This document shows, in pieces, positions 58,585 to 64,000 of a stretch of DNA of 64,000 nucleotides; the stretch's first letter is position 1; every line of letters begins with the position of its first letter. Location: the NCBI GenBank assembly GCA_947650285.1, contig CANTFL010000155.1, positions 62,001 through 126,000 on the forward strand, in the 5' to 3' direction. Source of the DNA: Hyaloperonospora brassicae (lineage: Eukaryota; Oomycota; Peronosporomycetes; Peronosporales; Peronosporaceae). The notes under the pieces are model-generated. The model made no database searches. It was not told the origin of the DNA and saw nothing but the letters and a program-made list of their open reading frames with translations. The position numbers and the translations under genes were made by a program.

Positions 58585-60405
58585 ATGGAGACGGAATGCA
58601 AGACATTGTGGATGGGCGACATCCAAATGCATTGGGACGAAGCGTTCATTGCCTCACTCTTCGCTGCGGCCGGTACGTCATGACCATACATCGCACTTGT
58701 TGTCACAACGTGACAACAACGACAGGACGATGTCGTTGCTGCAACAAGTCGCGTTTTGCACTTCTGTATTGCTATATATACATATATCTATATCTATATG
58801 TGTCTACTTGTTTGCTAATCTTCGCTTATTTTTATCTCTCTCTCTCTCTCTTAATTGCTTCTACCTTTATTTTTGTGCTCGTGCTTGGTGCAATTGTTCC
58901 ATTTTCGATATGCAGCAGAACAGCCGGTAATCAAGCTCATTCGTGACAAGGCGACGGGATACCCTGCAGGTTATGGGTTCCTGGAGTTTCCGACCCAACG
59001 GGGAGCGCAGCAAGTGCTGGAAATGTTCAACGGACAGCTCATTCGTACGGACTGATAGTTGTTGACGAGGAAGCATTGCGTGATGCGTGTTGTCAATTTG
59101 TGTTTGCCCAACATGTTGCATCCTGTCTCGTTGCTCACCTGTTCGTGCTGTGGTACTGTCTGTAGCCAACACAGTGCATCGGTTCCGCATGAACTGGGGC
59201 GCAGGTGGCCGTCGCATTGAAACGTCCGACGACCACTCGATCTTTGTCGGTGACTTGGCTCCGGACGTCAGTGACGAAGTGCTGCTGAGCACGTTCAACG
59301 CTCGATTTACAAGTGTGCGGGGTGCCAAAGTGGTCATTGACCCTGTGACGCGCATGTCCAAGGGATTTGGATTTGTGCGCTTTGGCAGCAAAGAAGAAGC
59401 AGATCAGGCTCTGCAGACCATGAATGGCGTCTTTTGCTCGTCACGTCCGATGCGAGTCAGTGTGGCTACGGAGAGAAGCAAAGCGCGACAGCAGATTGCC
59501 TTTAGCGCGGGGGAGTCGGACGAAGGTGCCAATACCACAGTGTTTGTCGGTGGCTTGGACCCGTCAGCAACGGAAGATGAGCTACGTGCGCGGTTTGGTG
59601 TCTTGGGGGAAATTGTGTCGGTGAAAGTGCCGCCTGGACGTGGATGCGGGTTTGTGCAGTACACGACCAAAGAGGCGGCAGAGATGGCGATTTCGCAGAT
59701 GAATGGCGCAGTCATTAGCAACGTCAAGGTGCGATGTGCTTGGGGTCGATCGGCAGCTGCACGCGCTACTACTACCCACACCAACTACTACGCCCAGCAA
59801 TATGGTCAGTACCAAACGGGATACCAGGTGGGTGCTTTTTGTGTGTGATTCAAGGACGTTGTCTATGTTGGTAGTGCTTGTTGCTGAATGACGGTGTTGC
59901 TGATGCATGGGTAGAATTATTACGGCTACAATGCTGCATATACGTATCCGCAGTACCAGCAAAGTGTTGCTGGCTATGGCTACGGTGCATATGGACAGTA
60001 CGGGTTGCAGAGCACACAGCCTCAACTAGACTATCAACAACAACATCAACAGCAGCAGCAGCAGCAGCCGCAGATCGCAATGGGCGGTCACCAGGGACAT
60101 CGTAGTGGCTATGGTAGCCAGCAGCGACTATCGCAAGACCAGCCGCTCGATTTCACCCGACCTGACGACATTGAAGCCATGAATCGTCGCTACGCCTCCC
60201 AGCGTGCGTATCAGGTAAGCGTTGCTGCCGGTCTAAAGCACCACTCTCTACTGAAGCTATGGTCGGTTGGTTGCTGATTGGTAATGTGCCGCTTGTGCTC
60301 TTGCGATTGCTTGCCGCCTAGACTATTCCCCCGGGATCGAATGCGTCGTATACGCCAATGACGGCTGACGTCGCTAATGGGACCGCGATGGCAGGTTCAA
60401 TGTAG
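58585..60405 (+). CDS. Three-RRM RNA-binding protein (TIA-1/Nam8/RBP45-like)
   Basis: Five exons: 58585-58672, 58919-59044, 59166-59827, 59915-60214 and 60322-60405, giving 419 residues. All four introns (246, 121, 87 and 107 bp) are GT-AG and keep frame. RRM1 (residues 1-82) has RNP2 LWMGDI and RNP1 GYGFLEF and closes with NGQLIPNTVHRFRMNWG across intron 2. RRM2 (about 95-172) has IFVGDL and KGFGFVRF; RRM3 (about 188-262) has VFVGGL and GCGFVQY. The C-terminal 150 residues are rich in Gln, Tyr and Gly, including a polyglutamine run, as in TIA-1, yeast Nam8/Pub1 and plant RBP45/47, which bind U-rich RNA in splicing or mRNA stability and stress granules. That role is inferred from domain order. 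The ATG at 58585 begins the first beta strand almost directly. The intron 1 acceptor is CAGCAG, so splicing could include or omit one alanine. Confidence 0.9.
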
Positions 60406-62632
60406 TAGTGATCGAGTGGGACCGCGTGGAAGTGGAAATTAGTCGCAGGCGATAGGAGTGAGTCCTGAGTGGAGTGAAAAGAGAGCAGGTGAGGAGGTGA
60501 CGGGAGGTATCGACAGATGCGGGACGGCAGCGCAAGGAGCGGACAAGAGCAGGTGGCGATCGTGCAAGAAGGGTTGGAAAACAAGTAGCGAGCAAGCAGA
60601 ATTGACAATTATTGGCACGACATTGGCGGGCGTGAAACGCTGATGAGGAGATTTTGTTTTTCGTGCATTCCGCGTCTCCTTGCTTCATCTAGACTGTACA
60701 ATGGCACGTGAGTTGAGATGGACGTTTCGTTGTTCGTCTGCAGTCTACATACATCACCTTTTTGCAAGCTTGCAACATTTTCGTCAAACTGTTTGATTCC
60801 ATCAACGTCAAACTGTCTGGCTCCGTCGACGTCAAAGTGTCTGACTCAAGCAAGGTCAAGCTGTCTGACGCAATCTAGGTTTATAGGTCAGCACACAATG
60901 CTAGTCAGTGTTGGCTCTAGCAGGATCTTTGCTAATTGCTTCTGGGTTGTATCTCAATACACCAAACACTGTCATATGGCATAGCTAGTTTCTATCACAT
61001 CGCTTTCCTGCTCCGGTTGTACAGCTCGTCAGCTCACAATCAATGTCTAAACACGACTTCAGAAATCAGCAGTAGCTGCGTAATCTCGCCGTTTTACGGG
61101 GATGCTTTACCAAAAGCTCGAGGATACAACTGCATCTTGATTGCGCTCCGTTTGACTCGTGGCGCTGTTCACAAGACAGTGGCTCATGTCCATGTATCGC
61201 AAAAAAATAACAAGAGCACTGTATGGACGCTACATTTACTACACTGTTCCAGCGCGATCACCGATAAGCAACCAGGTATTGCATGATTGTAACATACTGA
61301 CTTTGAATGTACAACTACGGCCTTGCTTGTCACGGTCATAGCTGTAAAAACGGTATCGAGGAACTCGCACCGCACAGCCCGAATTTGAATAAGCTTGCAC
61401 TATGCCAACGATGATTCGGATAAATCGGCCGACATGAGCTTAGCAGTTGTCGTGTATCTGAAAGCTGTCTACATTTCGTAGCAGTCTTGCGTTGCTTCAG
61501 GTCATCCAGACCTGAGGAATATCTGTGCGAAAAAAACATTGTTGTACCGAATGTCCTGTGCGTATTTAGAGCAAATGCTGGGACAACACACATGTCACAA
61601 AAACGCTCAAGAAAGCTCAAACTTGCATACTTCCACATTTGCACGCTGTTCCCTAGGAGAAGTTGACCGCTATCTAGGTCTTCCCGTCGTTCGGTGGGAA
61701 GTTTCGAGTCCTTGGCCTGACCTTAAAATAGGGCAGCGCACTTACATTTATACACTGATAAGAAAGGCTTTAGCTTGCCACATCCATCAGCATCTACAGT
61801 CAGCAATGTGCTGATCCGGAACCCGCACAGGACGTCAACGCTTGCGGCGTCCATCTACACAACAAGATGACAGAAATGGCCGCGAATGTCACGACAAAAA
61901 ATGCATGCGTACGTCACAGCCGACATGTACGCATGAGAACGACTCTGCTCATTGCGGGGCTGACCTATACATGCAAAACAAAGTCTAGCAAACGCATGAT
62001 TCGTTGACACCGTGACTCCCGGCATGTACACCTCTTGGTGGATAGGATCCAACGGCCCTGACTGATCTGCAGATTGGCTTCTTTACGTTGTCGACTTACA
62101 GTTGCAACACCAAAGTACGCTTGCGTCATACCGTAAAGCTTTCTTGCTCACTTGAGCACCAAAATCCATGCGAAAATTGAGAGATTCTTACGGCTCGTGC
62201 TACAACATTCTATCCATACATTGTTTGACGAGTTCAGTGCTCTTTTCCAGAAAAGCTGAGCAATATCCTGTGCGTCGGATGAGGTATAAAACTCGAGATG
62301 TCAGCGATGAGCTAGCAATGATTGAAGAGGCATGCTGATGCTAACGAAGCAAGTCAAAAGCTCGCCTAAAAATGGAGTGAGCCTGTTACATGTAATTAAC
62401 ACCAGATTGGTTCAGCTAAAATAGATTACAATTAATAATATTCGCCAATATGTACCTTGTAACGGAAATTTTGAAGGAATTGTCAAAGATTATATCCATT
62501 ACCGCACCTCAAATTAATGAATATAGACCATTATTTCTACCTACTAAATTGTCAGCTACACGCTTCTTGCAGCAACTGGTGGTTTAGTCGTTTGGTATAA
62601 TAGTCTAAATTGACTTATAAAAATATTAAAAA
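60406..62632. other. Downstream flank of the RRM gene, no gene seen
   Basis: Short frames only. It holds the 24-bp minisatellite at 60782-60877. A 91-codon frame at 61539-61814 (EVDRYLGLPVVRWEVSSP...) is protein-like but unassigned. Confidence 0.5.
60782..60877 (+). repeat. 24-bp minisatellite, four units
   Basis: Four consecutive 24-bp units starting (c/g)gtcaa(a/g)(c/g)tgt. In one frame they read as an eight-residue repeat of the form V-K-L-S-D-S-x-x, closing with a stop codon right after the fourth unit. No start codon or longer gene around it was found, so it may be the tail of a lost gene. Confidence 0.85.
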
Positions 62633-62636
62633 GGTG

Positions 62637-63484
62637 ACCACTTTTACGCACCACTCACCCTCCGATTTAAATATTGTAATTGGAGACTTATCGAAGTAAA
62701 AATGAACGCTAATACTGTTCTCGCTCGCGTTAGAACGAACCCTCCTTTTTGTTGCACAGAGTTTGACATTTGAAAAACCACTTACATCAGCATGGATCTT
62801 TTGCTACACAATCATGGTTTTTGCAGCCCCTCGACAAGCGATTATGTTTGTAGCACCATCAATCGGGTAAATAATGAGGCGCATTCAAGAAGTATTTGAA
62901 GACGGAATCTCGTACAGGCAGCGAGTTTTCCTTGACCATCTAGATGTGCCACCGGCAGCGGAGGTCCTTAATCCATCTATACAGCATGACCGCAAGAACC
63001 CTGTTATCGCTCTTGTGTATCGTCCATTGGATTACCAATCGCGGAGTTCGGCTTAGCAGGATCCATTGCAGTTTGAAAGATTGGAGAAATCTTTGCGGCC
63101 TGTACGTCGATGCGGTAATTGCGGAGAAAAAGGAAACAACAGAAAAATATGCCGTCAACCTTTTTCGGGTCCGGCAGTGACTCCATTGGCAACTTTTATG
63201 TAATCCTGGTGCTGAGGATGAATGGGAGCACTTCTCTAACGCACCATATATAAATGGGTAGTACTAGGATATGGTGGCGCTTGCGGAGAGTCGACCATAA
63301 TATAGTAAGAACTAAAAAGCGTTTGAATACATGTCTACTGTCATATTTTTACAATTTCGCGTGATATTCTTGCGATTTGTTGAATTTCTTTGTACTGATT
63401 TGCATTAGACCAATTTCAGCGCGAGACAGAGTATGCAATTTTTTAAATGGAGGGTGAGTGGTGCTTAGCGAAAAGTGAGTGGTG
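62637..63484. mobile_element. Terminal-inverted-repeat element, about 850 bp
   Basis: Imperfect inverted termini lie at 62637-62670 and 63443-63484. They share GCACCACTCACCCTCC exactly, with a CACTTTT-CG segment outside and ATTTAA inside. The right end carries an extra outer CACCACTCA block. The interior has frames of about 60-78 codons on both strands with no recognisable transposase, so it is probably a non-autonomous (MITE-like) or decayed DNA transposon. Target-site duplication could not be defined. Confidence 0.55.
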
Positions 63485-64000
63485 AATATAGCGGCTTCCT
63501 ATATAAAATGCTAGCAATCATTATAATATTTGCACTGGCACAATTTGTGCCAAGGTCAGACTAGAGGCTCCTTACGTTACAAATATGGTCAGTAGGTTTA
63601 CGTGAGGTGCCGAACACCTGACTTTTGCTAAACCTTCGAACAAGGTTTGATCCTGTTGACATCCAGCTGATCCGAATCCAGACTGCTGCCTACGCAAGCC
63701 CAAAGCTGACGCTACGTTCGATCCTTCGCATCCATCCCCCGCCCAACCTGCACGTAGTTTGTGATCATTACTTCTACGCCTCATCTTATCGTGGAAGTCG
63801 CGTGGCGACTTCTCCGCCTGGCTTGAGCACGCTATCGCCATCTGTGACAACTTCAGAGCAAGATATCGTAGATAACCGTGGTAGAATATCAGCACTTGCT
63901 GGACACATCCTTCGTAACGTGACACGCGTACTCGTCCGAATCGAGTGCAAGCTATATAGACGCCCTCGTCGTATGTTAGCAGTAAGTTCATTGTCAGCGA
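63485..64000. other. Right edge, unassigned minus-strand frame
   Basis: A 139-codon open frame runs on the minus strand from 63991 to 63572. It begins with an ATG-equivalent near the window edge and has Ser/Gly-rich sequence with no motif I recognise. It could be part of a gene or retroelement continuing beyond the window. Confidence 0.3.

Noticed and set aside
1..64000. tRNA, rRNA, CRISPR arrays, bacterial operons
   Set aside because: No convincing tRNA cloverleaf, rRNA core or spaced direct-repeat array was seen by eye; the spliced eukaryotic genes make CRISPR or operon interpretations inappropriate.

Overview
The window looks like nuclear DNA of an oomycete, most likely of the Phytophthora / downy-mildew group. 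I infer this from START-plus-FYVE proteins with the family's 'ASGRRGW...SMHSIKLPSCP' core, short GT-AG introns of about 70-250 bp, oomycete-type Inr-like sequences just upstream of several starts, an RNase H-type retroelement remnant, and a small secreted cysteine-rich protein with PcF/SCR-like spacing. I cannot name the species. Product names rest on motif reading only; no database search was run.

Layout. Bases 1-21,000 are gene-poor, AT-rich and full of decayed sequence: an RNase H remnant (about 2.2-2.9 kb), three near-identical 789-bp tandem units (5578-7945), a candidate secreted effector directly after them (8055-8408), and an LTR-like cluster (15.1-15.8 kb). From 21.1 to 28.5 kb lie a decayed dynamin/Mx-like GTPase (minus), a CDF zinc transporter (plus, apparent frameshift) and a spliced four-CBS-domain protein (minus). 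From 28.5 to 37.6 kb is another gene-poor block containing a ~238-bp inverted repeat whose arms are 3.3 kb apart. From 38 to 54.7 kb is a plus-strand cluster of START/FYVE-related genes: a 2,574-residue protein with about 35 RRxS-rich repeats, then three paralogues that share a phase-0 intron inside a degenerate zinc finger and a C-terminal D-L-x-Y motif. A small membrane protein (55.9 kb) and a five-exon, three-RRM RNA-binding protein (58.6-60.4 kb) follow. The end of the window is repeat-rich, with a 24-bp minisatellite and a terminal-inverted-repeat element.

How it fits together. The gene-dense right half holds housekeeping-type functions (metal transport, membrane and lipid-associated proteins, RNA binding). 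The repeat-rich left half holds the only secreted effector candidate, as expected of a two-speed pathogen genome. Exon joins were chosen by frame, GT-AG ends and family continuity. The N-termini of the second and third START/FYVE paralogues are unresolved.
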